Positions 23,918 to 38,000 are shown, counted from the first letter of the stretch. The stretch: 64,000 bases of DNA from Paragonimus skrjabini miyazakii (GCA_014338405.1 JTDE01000037.1:177844-241843), one strand, 5' to 3'. A program made the numbers and translations. The notes: a model not told the origin generated them from the letters alone.

Positions 23918-24024
23918 TTCTTTTCAAAATGGGTCGACTGGATAGTCTATGGGAATGCGACAGCTGCGATCAATTGTGGGTGATGTTCTACTTGAAATTA
24001 ACCAAATCCCCGACTACTCTTTAG

Positions 24025-25280
24025 TAAGTCAGACAATATCAGAACAAAACAGTTTTTGTAGGATTGTCTCGTGAGTGTCGGATCTAAATTCATCAAAGGT
24101 ATGAGGCTGGTAAAAGCACAGCATTATTTTTTATTTATCATACACGAGTTTATCTGACTTGCTACACTCATCACACCAAATCTTATATCTCCACTTACTC
24201 GTAAGGCTTTATTTGTCATTAGTGGATAGCAAGTGTAAAATCAACCACTCACCTTCACTCTACCTAAGTTCACACGCATTTATTTCAAGAAATGAAACGC
24301 AGGCATAAACATATTGCTTATATAGTGAATGCCATATGGCTGAATAGCAGTTGCCACTCTTAAATTCCAATGTTGTTCATCTTGTTTAGAATTTTACAGA
24401 GCAAATTTGTGTCCAACAACAGTTAATCGCCTGCTTAATAAGGACGAAGGAAGCAACGAACTTACGTTTGAAAGAAAAAACAGACGCAAGTTCAATTGCA
24501 TGCATTGGTAGCCTCGTGGTCGTCTGTAGTTTACACATCGACATACAGAAGAGTAGGTTAACAATCTCGATGTTACTAAAGATCACTCATATCACAGACT
24601 TAAGTTCCACTCAGATCGCATGATGGTCGACCATTGAGTTGGTCGACGCAACGGGGCCGTTGGGTTTGAATTTTCTGTGAAAAACCCAACATTTCACACA
24701 ATTGTTGGTCGTTGCGAACTGCTACTGGAATGGTTGTATATACTCAGCAATCCCTGTCACGATAATCATCACTTGCACACACCATCGATCATTTACGGAA
24801 GCTACATCGCTCAATCGACCCACAAGTCAACCATTCATCATGCAACCTGGATGAAATTGAGTTCAGTTGTTTTAAAAGAAATCTGTCGACAGCAACATTG
24901 CGACTAAGTCCACTGACACACACAAACCGAGCTCTAATTTGCCTGTCACTGGTGGATAGTTATCTCTGCGTGTTTATACTTACGTATAATTGTGCGCATA
25001 AGTGTATGTTTTTGTTTTTGCTCGTGCATGCGTGACGGGCCAGCAGCTTCCCATGTTGAGCAACTGACTGTTTACATCACAAAACCATCTGTTTCAGATC
25101 GTTCAGGTAACCAGGAGTGGCCGGAACTATACCCTTGGGTAATAATATCGACGAGGACTAGTTTTCAGCTCTCAGTTGCAACAGGAAATTTACGTCGATT
25201 TTTAAACAAAAGGAAAAATCGAGGTCTGTGATCACCTGTCAAACAGCCTAAGAATAAAGTGATAGATGACAAAGCACTCG
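24025..25280. other. no recognisable gene
   Basis: Short open frames only. The segment around 24,590-24,910 has one 76-codon open frame without any recognisable feature. Confidence 0.45.
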
Positions 25281-25304
25281 CTGCTAACTGGCTGTGTCTA
25301 CATA

Positions 25305-25900
25305 TTGTGGGGGACTGTCAGGCAGAAAGTGCGAGCATTCCAACTCTCGGCGGAATACCCCAACACAGGGGGAGGTGCGTTCAAAAACCCACGGTGAGCG
25401 GATGGAGAACGGCGTGGGCGACCGGATTAATCATCGCTCGACCGGATCGGAGCAACGGGCGAGAAGTGGCAGCCGAAAGAGAATGAATGACCAAATTGAA
25501 GGCATGATTATTCCAACACTCTCAGGAATATCTCAACACGGCTGTGGAGTACATTCAAAGCCTACAGCACGAGCGATCGGACAAGCTATTGCTCAAGGAA
25601 ATCGGATCAACGGACGAAGAATAGCAAGCAGAAAACCCCCGGGTGGAAGGCGCCAATCACACACCTAAACCGGGTAGAAGTGCACGCGACGCCTGAACGG
25701 AAACTGGGGTTGTTGTGGACTGGAATGCTGACTCATAAACGCGAGCGCGCGCGAAGCATGTGAACTAGCGTGTTGGACAATAAAGATTGTGCTTTATTGG
25801 ACGCCTTTTCGCTACAATATGTACGTTAGCCACTTAGTAAAGATCGCTTGATTGTCCACCGGGGACTAGTGTGTGATCTGTGGTGAATTGATTTTCATAA
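25305..25900 (+). repeat. LTR-like or repeat remnant with internal tandem duplication
   Basis: This block is GC-rich against its surroundings. A diverged duplication has a 173-base period: the unit beginning ATTCCAAC at 25,337 recurs at 25,510, with matching AACAC and TTCAAA further on. Near 25,779 an AATAAA signal lies inside a hairpin (CAATAAAG...CTTTATTG). Together these recall the R/U5 part of an LTR. The block starts near TGTGGGGGACTG, but I could not identify a matching 3' end, target duplication or primer-binding site, and no gag or pol frames follow. The open frames across it show no retroviral domains. It may be a solo LTR or another repeat. Confidence 0.35.
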
Positions 25901-28900
25901 GAAACAACTGTATTTTTCTTAGTCCCACCAAAACAGAAGTCCAACCATGACCATCGCAAATAGGTGGGCAAAAGTGAACAATATAGTTAGTGTAGATTCG
26001 CTTGGATGAGAGCGGAGTTTTCGTTCTGAGGTAAGTGAAAATCAGATTCCTGACAATGCTGGTCAGAACGGAAGCATTAGTTTGTGAAAGTTTTATGTTT
26101 CATGTTATGGATTCTTGTGAATTTTGTCGTGTCCAAGTTTCAGCCCCCAAGCTAGCGGCGATTGACGGCACTGTCATTCGATGTTTGACAGTAAGGAACA
26201 GGTAACTTATACCAAATTCGAGCAAACTGACAAGAAGAACAATGACCACCCGAGCATAAGATCAATTTGTGTGAATGATAACGTCACGTGCCTCCTACAC
26301 TCGGCTACGTAGCAGGCCTGAACCAAAACAACAGACATCAACTCAAACTAAACACAGTCAAGATCAATGCACGTTTAATCATTAATCCGTCTCCTGATAG
26401 CGTAGTTGTTTTGGCCTCCAACATCACGCATTTGCCGTTTTAGTATGAATCACAGTAACAGAATATACATTCTTACCTAGATGGGCTATGAAACGGAGAG
26501 AGCTTAGCTCTAAATGAAGCCTAGTTACAAAGTGCCAAGCTTACGGATCACCCACCAAATGCAAGTTTCGCAATGCTGATACCGAGATTTAATGTGAATG
26601 GAAGGCTGTGAACACGATTTATCAAAGTAAATAAAGATACTGGTTTTCACTCAGGACATGTGATCTAACATTTACCCTGAAATTATGTATACGTCGGCTG
26701 GATTATACGTGGAACTGGATTAGTGTGAATCGGCTAGCTAACTTTCGAACGTGTATGAAACCTATCATGGTTTGATATCTGTTCCACTTATGTTTTCTTC
26801 CTTCCAACCCGCTAATGTTTGAGATTGTTGACAGATAAATAAAAAAATAACAAATTTATGAAGATTAGTTGAAGGCCACTAAGTTATAAAAATGTTAGAA
26901 AAAATCATACAGATAGCCCTATGTCTTACTATGTCCATTGCAATGAAGGTTAACTATCGACCAGCTATGCACAGTGTGCACCATTTTATGATTGCGATTT
27001 TCAATTTTTTCCAAATCTGTCATATCGCAAACTCACCCATCAGACGACAGTGCATTTTGGCCATGATATGTGGTAAATGTTCCCAATCGTTTACCTTGAA
27101 TGGTGCGCAATTCACATAAGGTGGAATATTTCACACCGAGGCACACCTATGATATATTATTTTTCTGAAGAAGTGGATCGCCAATCATTATTTACAACAT
27201 AGTGTTGTGTCTAATTTGCTGGAGTATATTCAGAATGGACGACAATGTTTCGTCCAGTCAGAAGAGGTGAGTGTGTCTAACCTGATCAAGTGACTCAGGC
27301 CAACATCTCAAGCGACAGTCATTCCGAATTTACAGCATCGTTTACCTCATTTGTTCAGAGGATTAAAAAGAAAGATAGACTAAGACCATCTGTGAAAGCC
27401 AATATTCATCAGCTTATATGTGACTGAACGGTACGTTGTCATATATTTTACTCATGACATTTAGGAAAAAATGATATTCACTAGTCAGCGATCCAGACGA
27501 CGAAGTGATCTTTTAGTTAAGCGGACCTAATATAAGTCCACGTCACTGGGCTCTTGAGACCGCAGAGTGATTCAAAGCGACACAATCATGGTTCAATCCA
27601 AGGGTTCTCTTTCTGGATGAAGCCTCGTGGCTTACCTGCCTGAAGATGTAACGACAAACCATAATAGGCATTTCACCAAATCTAGCTCTTTTAAGATGTC
27701 TAATGTACACAAACGACAGAAATCGTAACTGGGCTTTTGAATTTCGCTCGTTCCTTTATGAGGATTTAAGACCACCATTAGTGATTAGGCGCTGTTAGAA
27801 AACTTGCCCCAATTAACTGGCTAAAACCTTGCACGTAAATGGTATGGATCTACTGCTTATCATACTACTTTTTCGCATGTGCTTTGGCCTTAAAACTCTT
27901 AATTAGTTTGCCTAATTAAAGATGGATGGACATGGTAACCATTCCTACCGGACACGTAAATCGACTGATGTAAACTTCATAACTTTCTTTTCAGGGACTG
28001 TTCGAAAAATGGGATCCTGAATTTACTTGTCTATTGCCGATGGTAACTTCGGTCGAAACGATTGAAGGGCAGTTAGGGGCAAAGTACATCTGTACTAGTT
28101 TTTCTCTACAACCTTTGCAAAGACTGCCTTTTATCGGGTCGCTGTTCAATCGGTGCACCAGGTTAACTGTTTTCAATACACGCGCGTTCTTAAAGATGTA
28201 TTAGTAAGTTAAACGAGGGATTCATTAAGATGAACGCACTGGTAGTCACATCACGGCCTTGGTATTCCGTCGCAGTAAGTTGGCTTGAGACGGCACATCA
28301 CTCTCCTTGCGATGTCCTTATTTTTAACATCAAATAAATAACACTAGTAAGACAACAAAGACCCTAATGGATTAAGTGTATGGATGAAAACTTGAACAGA
28401 AAAAAATTTGCAATATAGAATACAGTGCTCGGTTGTTTTCAATGTCGCTAGTTTTTAGTTGGGGGGCCACATGAGACGAGGACCTGCAAGACTGCATGCA
28501 AAATATGTTCGTGCAGTTAAAAAAGGTTGTATCGGGTCTCTCAGGATATGACAATTCAACATTGACAAGAATGTCTTCTTTAACCGCCTTGTCATCTAGC
28601 GCTGACGAATTCAGACGAAAACGTGTGTCGTATCCAATTCTGTCATGCGGATGGTATTATAGATAGTTAGACTGATAACCCAGGTTAGTAATCTAAACGG
28701 CTATCTCTAATGTTATACACCTACTGACTGTTACTTATGCACAGTGTTCACACGGTTAACTGCCACAGATCATTGAGATCAACAATTTGGTTCTTTCAAC
28801 ACTCCATGACACGACCAACAGGTCATTGTCCTGTTTGCGTCCTTCTGATAATAGTAAACCGTGGTCACCCAGAGGCCTCTGTAATGACTTCCCCGGTGTC

Positions 28901-31688
28901 AGCTGTTACTGATGAGACAGACACCAGGTTATCAAGCACCATCCGTCCAACTCAGCATCCCAATGACCTTTCAAGCGGAATTTCATAACCTTTGTCACGC
29001 CCCTCGATTTTGTCATACCACCGAAGTTCTCAATAGTGCGTTTATGCGCAGCATAGTGGCGATGACTGGACACATTCAGCTACACTACTGTATCGATTAC
29101 TCGTATAGTATTGAGACAGAGTGCAGCAAATATAATGCATGGTGGTCCAGAGAAACTTATGGTGATTATCATTTGACGAAGCTCAAAAAATCACAAATAT
29201 GTACATCGCGGAACTCACTTGGTCTTGAACTCGCCGGCATCTTGAATTGTTTGTTCATTTGTGGTTTTACAGCAATCGGCCGTGAAAGATGCTTGAGCTT
29301 CGCAGCATAAATACTGTTGTAAAGATCAGAAACTGATGTATAACTATGTTGGCCTGTGTAGTGAAAAACTATCACCGCAATAACATCTAGGTGGGAGTTT
29401 AAAGTATTGTCGATAACAAACACTGAATTTAATGTACAACGCTAACGTTATCCACGTTATACCTTGCGTCGCCTGGCACTACTTACGTGCTACTATGGTA
29501 ACCATTGTGCGGTCTACTTAAATATACCAGAGAATGTAATCAATAGTGGAAATTTTCCTCGAAATTGTACTGCCGAAAGTGTGTATGTGTGGTTGGTTCA
29601 ATTCCCTCTATCTGTCTAGACATAGCGCAAAACGGCGTGAGAAACCGAAGGTTTGTCTAAAATGCCTGATACAGATCAACAATAGACTGGTAACACGATT
29701 AGCCTGAGGGATGAGGTTGAGGAGACATTCGCGAATGTTTGGTTGATTAGCTGATTCCCATAAGAGACGATTCTAGTGTCGTAGAATTGATAAGACAGTT
29801 TATCCGACCTCACTTACCAATGCGTAGTCTGTTTTACATGTCACATTCTCGAACATATGACCGTTCCGGTTGAGCAAATGTATAATTTCGTTGCTTAAAA
29901 GGGGCAGTGGAGTGGGGCATAAAAATTATCTAACGCCAACCTTCCTACTTCATTTTCTCCTTATTCCCACTTGCTCTGAATTTCGGAAATATTTCAGTTC
30001 TCACGGGTCGTTCGGAGAAACATATTTGGTAAGTCTTGAAATAGGATTAACTCAAAATATTCCCAGGAGTGAAAGAAAACAGAATTGAAATAAATGGATT
30101 CTCCAATCGACACTCATAAATACACTCATTGTATAACGCCAAACTTATAATAATAACCCTCAAATATCGTACAATCGCCGAGAATTCGCAAAATGTAAAT
30201 AAAGTAATTTCACCGTTGAAAAAACATTAATATGTTAACACCATGCAGAGAAGACCACAATGTATTGTATCAAATTAATCTCTCACCCGCATAAAACAGG
30301 TGTTGGCTGCTATGAATGCCATAATCTAAAGGAGACTCAACAACATTTGACAAAAATCCAACCTCATCAATCGCTGAGGAAACTTTAGGTTTGATACTTC
30401 GAAGTCAAGTCAAGTGAAGTCATCACGTCGGTTTGTAGACTGAGTTTGATAAATTACTTGGATGATGGAGTTGAAAGCAGTAAAAATGAGGTGGTTTAAG
30501 TAAAGATATGAAAAACATTATCCAACCTATTTGACGTCCCTAACAAACGCGTACATGATCTATTTTTTCTTTCATTGTTCGCGTGACGAGTTTGACCGAT
30601 TAAAACAAATGCGTTCACTCTCGCTTCTGTCACTAAGCCGAGACCGGTTCCTCAACACCATTCGCATCGTCCAGCGACAGTAATTTAATCAAATGACTGG
30701 AAAGCTTAGCTCGAGACAAATGGCTGTTTTCCTGTTCCATGTAACCAATAGGTAGGGGGCCCTGCGTTAAAAAGTGTCACGGTGAGTAGCAATGATATTT
30801 TTCCACTCACTTAAAAATCGTCTGTCCCACCGTCTTTTCGGAAAGCGGTTAACTACAATTGAAAGAGATTACAAAGAAATAATCGCTATTAAAGTAAAAT
30901 TTCACGCAATGTCTATATGGATATGTGTTTTTTATGCCATAAACTTCGCATAAACCTAGTTGAACAAGTGGATTGGTAACAATTTTTTTAGTAGACGGCC
31001 TAGCGTAATCTTCAGCCAGCTAACAATAAATGACATTAATATTGTAGTTACCGGAATATCAGTCGATGTATGTTTAGGTATACAATAAGTTTGTACATTG
31101 TCATACGTTTAATGTATTCTATCACGAGGGGTCGAAATTGGAATATCTTATTAGAACGTGCATGCCAGTCGGGGGTTAATTTTTACTGGACGGTGCTTTC
31201 ATCGGCACATATATTATGATATAGATATAGATAGTTTATGCGCTAGCGACTTCAGTCGCGTGCTTGTGGAGTTGTTCAGGCGTTTCATGCTATGTTAGTT
31301 TCAAAAGAATCTGTGTTTGTGTGATCAGTTTCCTGTATACTGAAGTATTTGGGGCTGCGATGTATCACACCAAACAAACTGTTGTACGACAATGAACAGA
31401 GGGTTTGACGAAGCGTGTGTCCGAAAGGAGAAGTGACCGTCAGCTGGGATGTCGTGTGTCAGGAGATCACACGTTACTGGTGAATCAGATGAGAGGTTGT
31501 ACCTAATTTGAGATACTGGCTCATTCAACTGCTTCAGACAAGCGAAGGAAGTGACCTTACAGTTTGATGAAAGCACACTCAGTAGGAGAATTAACGTTGT
31601 CTTTCTCCGCATCTGAGCAAATCGGGGCAGCGTCAATTTAACGATGAACTTGTTCAAGAAGACCACTGACATAGAACTAATAAACAAT
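25901..31688. other. no recognisable gene
   Basis: Long stretch with short open frames only. A B-box-like GGTTCAATTCC near 29,593 has no A box before it. The two overlapping frames at about 28,737-29,310 show no domain. A (TA/GATA)-rich tract lies near 31,207-31,236. Confidence 0.4.
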
Positions 31689-31689
31689 C

Positions 31690-32038
31690 ACGGACATTCT
31701 GTTAATGAGGCAACCGTGTTTACCGCTGCGCCATTGACCTCACGTTAGGCACGACCGAATTATCATATGTGAACGCTCATCCACTTTAGCTTGTGAGTAA
31801 TGGTCAGGTTGCCCGATCGCCTCGAGAGGAGACACAGTTACTGTCTGTTAACTCCAATCGATGACCGTTCGATGGGAACTTCTCTCCAAGTTGAAATCAC
31901 AGAAATCATTGAATTGTTGAGCGTTATTTGATTACTGATGAGTAGTAGGGGATTTTGGATGAACGTTCTCATATGATAATTCGGTCGTGCCTAACGTGAG
32001 GTCAATCAAAATCAAAATCCCCTACTACTCATCGGTGA
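31690..32038 (-). mobile_element. tRNA-derived hammerhead SINE family, copy 2 (3'-truncated)
   Basis: Read on the minus strand, the native unit runs from the CTACTACTCATCAG leader through the central segment and arm to the A-box region, and stops before the B box (near 31,690). The ribozyme part is therefore absent. At its leading side an inverted piece (31,957-32,006) mirrors 31,733-31,782 at 48 of 50 positions, then AAAATCCCCTACTACTCATC occurs again inverted. The centre (31,783-31,956) matches the centre of copy 1 in reverse orientation on the plus strand. Confidence 0.7.
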
Positions 32039-32059
32039 ACATATATTATGTTGGTCAGC

Positions 32060-35000
32060 ATCAAAATAGGACATGATTATACCGTCATCGGGAACTTTCA
32101 CTTTGCGTCTGCCAATGGAAGATTGTTAAATTACATACAATTCACAGCATTAAATTTATGACTGTACTTGTGTGTACGATAGGTTAATCAACTCTACTGC
32201 CAGAGTACTTTTTACGCGAAGGACGTAAATACTTGACATGCACTGTTTTACATGAAAACGCGAAAGTTTCACCTCACATGTGCAGAGTGACCACCTATTT
32301 ATAAGAGAATTTCTGCAGGTACCTTGAAACTACTCGCCAAAACGCTTTCTTTATAACCTCTATCACATGTGTTTGATTCCCATATACCATAATGTACACT
32401 GATTACAAAAATTAGACGAGGAAAATCACACCGCTCATTCTATCACCATTGGATTATACCTTACATGTAAAATGAAACATACACCGCCCAGTTGATCACT
32501 GTGCTTGTACGTGCTTCTAACTGTCACAGCGTTGATGTGAAGCCTCAGAGGTAACTGAGCTAAACAACAAAGTAAGATAATGACTTTCGTAATAAATCTT
32601 TATCAATTCGTCAAATACCCTTCAGTAGAGATCACTTACTAATAGTGAAACTATCTCGTGAGTTCCTATATAAACGAGCCAGTAGTTCACTTCATTGACA
32701 GCTTACTAGTCGAATACATTAAACAGGAGTTACACTGCTTTGTCTTTTGTGTTTTTCTTACGATTTTTAGGGAATTTTCAACTCGTGATCGGGTTTCTTT
32801 CCAGAGGACGATTGCTGCTTTTCCGTTTATTTCCAATTGTTCCTTGCTACCTGATGTGTATATCATGATCGAGTTACAAAACTTGAATCATCATCAAGTG
32901 TATTTCCACTGTACTCAAAATACGTCAGTTATCTACACACGTAACATGCAGTATTTCTGTTTCAGATTTGCCTGTTCAAAGCATATTTTGTGCATAACTA
33001 TTGTTTCCAAAAGAGTTGAGAACAAAACACATTCTCAGATTATTGATTACGCCGTTTAATTTACTTGTATGTGCTAAGTTCATTGGGAGTATACTTATAG
33101 CTCAATTGATGTCGGACATAAGATTGGATTCTCGTGACAGCGGCCAATTTTCTTGTTTGTATTTACGTTGCAAAGTCCTGAACATATTGTTCAGGAATTT
33201 TAAGACTGTGGAGCTAATGTGGCTACAAATGGTTGTCAAAGTAATCTCACATTGCTTATGTACTACTACAACAAACGAAGCTGACAATTTTCCAAGAGAG
33301 TTTAATGAAATGACAAGAGCTGAAGATGGCGGCTCAAAACCGCAGTGTATAGTTGCCAACGGACAGTAGATCGCAAAATTTGGATTGCGGAAGTCCAGAA
33401 AGGTAGTTAAGAATGTATCCTAGGTTGGATGACCAACAATTTTGCGTTGTCGTTCGTTAATAGGTTTCGCATTTTGCCAGAACTCTTCCTGACTGGACAA
33501 ATGTAAGCAATCACAATTTTATCACGAACAACGTGGGAAGCTCATGTGTGTTCGTATTGAAATTCCTTGGATTACTGAGTTCAAACTACTGCAAACAATA
33601 TCAATACACCTTTATTTCAATGGGGTGGTGGGAAGCCTCTTCCAATCCCAGTGAAATGTCACCACTTTTACTAGGCCGAGTACTTTTCCCGCTCTGCATA
33701 AATGTACGAACAACTTCCACCTTCACTAGCGGAATGCAACAGATTTCGCAATCAGGCACATTCCAGTAGAGTATAGTAAATTGGTTTGGCTCCGCACGTC
33801 TGTGCAATGCACGGGCACCAACGAGGTCAACAAATTTCAGGAAATAAACTGCGACCATTCTAGGAAATTCTCACGTGTCAGCTTGATATATCGAGGAGGT
33901 AATTATCGACAGAGCTCCGTGATAACACCGGGGACAAATTCAAATCATTGTTGGTACCGAAATTTTGTTTCAAACTCCGACAATCAAGAAGTTTTACTGC
34001 GCAGCCCACAAGAATCGACGCTGGCTATTTTGGATTGCTAACAGGAAAAGCCTTCTACAGATACTAAGTTACTTGTAGGTGTAGGCTGCAAACAGATGAC
34101 CTCACATTAGATAACATCGAATCATCACACACAAACCTTCACCCACATTAGCTTGCTAGGATTACTGAGACCTTCCGATCTCATGGACTGGAGAGGCAGC
34201 ATTTGTCGTGGTAACTCTCACTGCGTTGGTTCACACCGACATAATCAGAGAAGCCTTTTTCCTTCACAGTGTGATTTCCTCATCCTTCCTCCATCATATT
34301 TTGCTGTTGATAGGGCTTTTTAGTTTGTCGGTAGATACAAAACCGTTGTCGTTCATGATCTCTCCGACTGCACGCAAACCTATACCATCATCCATGTAGG
34401 GTAGTCTTTGTTCATTTTCCGGTACAACTGAAGCCAATCCCATACACTTTGTCAGTCGGCTATCGATTTCGCCAGTTGGGGTTCACTTTTTCAATTTTGG
34501 TTTCTGTTTTACGACGCGCTTTGCTTAAGCCTCATATGATTGCTTACCGTCGGATGGAACTGTCGTATGGAACGTTTCATCACGTCGTTCATGGAAATTT
34601 TCCGACGGGCACGGTTATATTTTATTACATGTGTAAATGTTCTTTCAACTTTTTGTCCCATATAGACTCTATGATTTTTCATGCGCTTCTTCCTTCTCCT
34701 TTAAGGGGTTGACGATGAAGTGGCAATCCACTTTAATAAGTTATTAGTATACTACCAAAATTTGGAAATTACTTATGCTGACTCGCACACCGCATTACGT
34801 CAACTGCAATGGGAAATGATTGAGTGGGAAACGCGCTTAAACTAGCTGTAGAGGAAAGTGGTGACTGGAATATAATTTCCAGTATGGAGTTACTAGTGTT
34901 AGTATTTACCACGAAGCTCTGTGTTTTTCTGAAAAATCGGACCCAACGTAGTAGTTACTACGCTATCTATAGTTCACACTTCACAAACACCGTAAATTCT

Positions 35001-38000
35001 GATTGATTATCTGCCAATAGCCGGCGCTGTTTGCCAAAAAGTAATTGGCTGTCAATTTTTCCTTGGTGTTAATTGGTCACTAAGTGCCACTTTTGGTCCC
35101 GATCGATTCGTAGGTTTACCACTAGACTTCAGATCGGTCTGTTATATTTGCTTGTGTCAAACGCTTGCAGCTGATTATATGCGCATCAGTATTTAGGTTT
35201 TCATTAATTTGTTTCGCTGGTTTCGAATATAATATTCATTTAGAACCAATCAACCTTCGTATACAGATTAGTAGCGGTTGTTATTGTAAGACCTTGCACT
35301 AACGTAACCAAGTTGCATTGTCATTGTAAATGAGTCATATAGTTAAGCTTTACAAAAAGTGTGTTAGGATCAAACTCGTGTTCCACTACCATGAGTTAAC
35401 TAGTTTCAACCGGAAACATTTTCTGTACAGGATGTCGTTTGAGCTATTTCAGGGTTTTTGTGATGAATTATATTTTTGAATGCGCTAATAATTACGCAGA
35501 AATTTCCAATCGATCTACTTTGTTATAGCAAATGATGTCGACACACATTGAACACTTACTAGTCAAATGCATGTGTACCACTGATCTGCAATAGCCAAGA
35601 ATATACGTGACGCGGAAACATATTTTTGGAGACCGATCGCGCTGTTCCTCTCTTGTCAGAGCTTCAATATTCTTCTGCGATAAAAACAAATTGCATGCTC
35701 ACGGAAATTCAATAGGTCACGTTTTTATTAGGATAGAAATCATATTGTACGTCGATCAACTACTCTGATTTGTGGCACACAAATAAGCTGTTAAGGTATC
35801 GACATGTACATATTGGCGTCAACAGAGGCACGTTTAACTGAATTCTAGGCGATGAAAACTGAAGACTTTAAGAACATAAACGCGGCTGTTCGAGAGTAGA
35901 CAGTATAAAAAACCGAAAATCATGTGAGGTCACGTAGCCCTGATCCTAAAACAAGCGAGTATACCACTGAGATATTTTGGAGTAGTCGCTCCTGCCTATT
36001 TTTACGTTCTGTCCCGTTTATTTCCAGAATGCCGCGACTAAAATCCACACCGTTTAACGCGTTTGAGAAATACCTGACACGCGTTTCCTTTCTTTTTCCG
36101 TAATACGATTGAATCCAAGCAAGACTGACGTTAAATAAAACGCAATGAAACAATTCCCACGTGTACACTCAAGCAAGTAGATTGAAGTCAGGAAAAACGT
36201 AATCCATCAAAAGTGTGACTGGAGTCTATTTTAAGAGAACTGTGCTTAAGTCAACTAGAATGAACGTTGATAGGACATAACCACCCGAATTGATTAACGC
36301 GGCAAAGTATAATAGCAAGTCACTCAACCAAAACTCATCATACTAGCAACCTGGTGACAACTGATAAATGATTTGTAATAAAGAAGCTAACAGTTTGTCA
36401 ATAAACTGTGATTATTCTAAGTTATCGCGTCATTCTTTTTTAGATATTTACGGCGCAGTAGCCCACGGTGCAATATTGCCTATTGCAACATCAATGGTTT
36501 TCTTACTAAAAGTGTTTCTGTTGTTTTGTTGTGTTCACTCTCCTGCAAAAATGAAAAACATAACGCTTGATCATTTTGTAACGCGTACAAAGAAACTAAC
36601 ACATATGGCTAAAATATATGGGAACGTAACATTACTTGATGTTGCTTGATTGTATAGTACGGGTGTCCATAATTTTTTTCATATATTAGACTTTCAAACG
36701 CATGCTAATCTTTTATTTAAAAGGTTTTTTGACAACTCTCTGTTTTTTGATCCGGAGTTAACCATTTAGATGAAGTTATTTTGGTTCTTACTTTCAGTGC
36801 TAATTCTTTATATTTTCAAAAGAAACTTAGCTCGGTTATTTCTTTCGTTTGATCATAATACGCTCTCTCAAAACACAGCCATTACCATCTAGATGTAATG
36901 GTTTTGTTGGACTTTATTAATTAAAAATGAACAATTTTGCACTTGTGGAATACGTTTGGATTATGTTGTTCACTTTTAACGGGACAGTCAGACACTGCCC
37001 ATACTCAACCTACTCCGAGGATGTTTGGGAAACGCAGTCCATGCCTGGTGGTAAAGAACAGTTGCTTGTTAGTGGAATTATTTTGTATGGAAAGCTCTAC
37101 GAGAGACACCGTTCACGAATGATTTCTGAATAATGAAAACAAAAAATGCGAACTGTTGTATTATTTGGAAACAAAACAGAAGTAGCTACTAGTAAACCAG
37201 TTAGCACCAGTCGACTAGGTTTATTGAAATACTTCTTCTTGCGTGTACAATCGTGAAGGGAAAATGTAACTACACTATAAAAATGACAAACATAAGTCGA
37301 TAATCCTACGTATTTTGCTAAAAGTTGAAAAACACTCTTGTGCCTTTTTCTTATTTAGCTGAACAGAAAAACCACTAATTGTGATGAAAGCAATGATGAA
37401 CAAGGAGTGGCCTTGTATTTCGGCTTACTGAAATTCACACTTAACAACGAAAATTTAATCGTCCGGACAGCAGTTAAAAGATAATACGGTATATTATCAA
37501 CCGACAAAATGGGGAATGTGTATTACTAGTAACAAAACCGGAAGTTCCTTTAAAAGAAAATTGAGGTCGACTGTACAAACTATTTATGAGGTGAATACAA
37601 GAGCGTCCAAGACACAAACGGCATTAATCAATTTTACGTACTGTCCAACAAAGTTAGTTCCTGACAATAGCTCTGAATCCACTTAGCGCAAATTGCAGTG
37701 TATGTTGTTACAAACGTTTCTTTAGGAAACCATAGAAAATTTGTAGGTCAAAACTACGTTTATAGAGAAAACTTGTGCACCTGTATTATGATGTCTACCG
37801 TATTTTAACGGAAGTTTTGAAATGGAAATTTCAAAGAAATTAAAACAGCTAAACAGTTCACTTTCGCACGAATTCCAATAATATCTTTAACAAAAAATTA
37901 TTTTGTTCACAGTTTTCCGAGTTGAATGATTGTTGTTTCATAATAAAAGCATAGTAATGGATCAACAAATAAAATGAAATGTCCTTAAGTCTGTTTTTCT

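Larger units (their letters stand above)
23371..24024. mobile_element. tRNA-derived, hammerhead-bearing SINE, copy 1, in inverted (foldback) form
   Basis: Read on the plus strand, a native unit runs from about 23,597 to 24,024: a leader, then a pol III A box and B box, then hammerhead sequence, then a tail. To its left an inverted copy of most of the unit (23,371-23,596) mirrors the right arm (23,764-23,976), leaving a 167-base centre. Arms are very similar apart from a deletion in the right one. A pol III promoter joined to a hammerhead in one short repeat is the architecture known from schistosome S-alpha elements. I infer a related family; the primary sequence would need comparison. The unit starts and ends with related motifs (CTACTACTCATCAG and GACTACTCTTTAG). 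No protein is encoded. Other copies lie at 31.7, 44.1 and 44.4 kb. Confidence 0.75.

Noticed and set aside
25294..25668. 124-codon open frame rich in Arg and Gly
   Set aside because: Spans the tandem-duplicated LTR-like block; its composition reflects the GC-rich repeat, with no gag or other domain.
29590..29606. B-box-like GGTTCAATTCC
   Set aside because: No A box at a suitable distance upstream and no tRNA-like pairing.
31930..31945. CTGATGAG as a possible hammerhead core in copy 2
   Set aside because: No CGAAA box or pairing stems follow; it is the inverted form of the repeat's leader motif.
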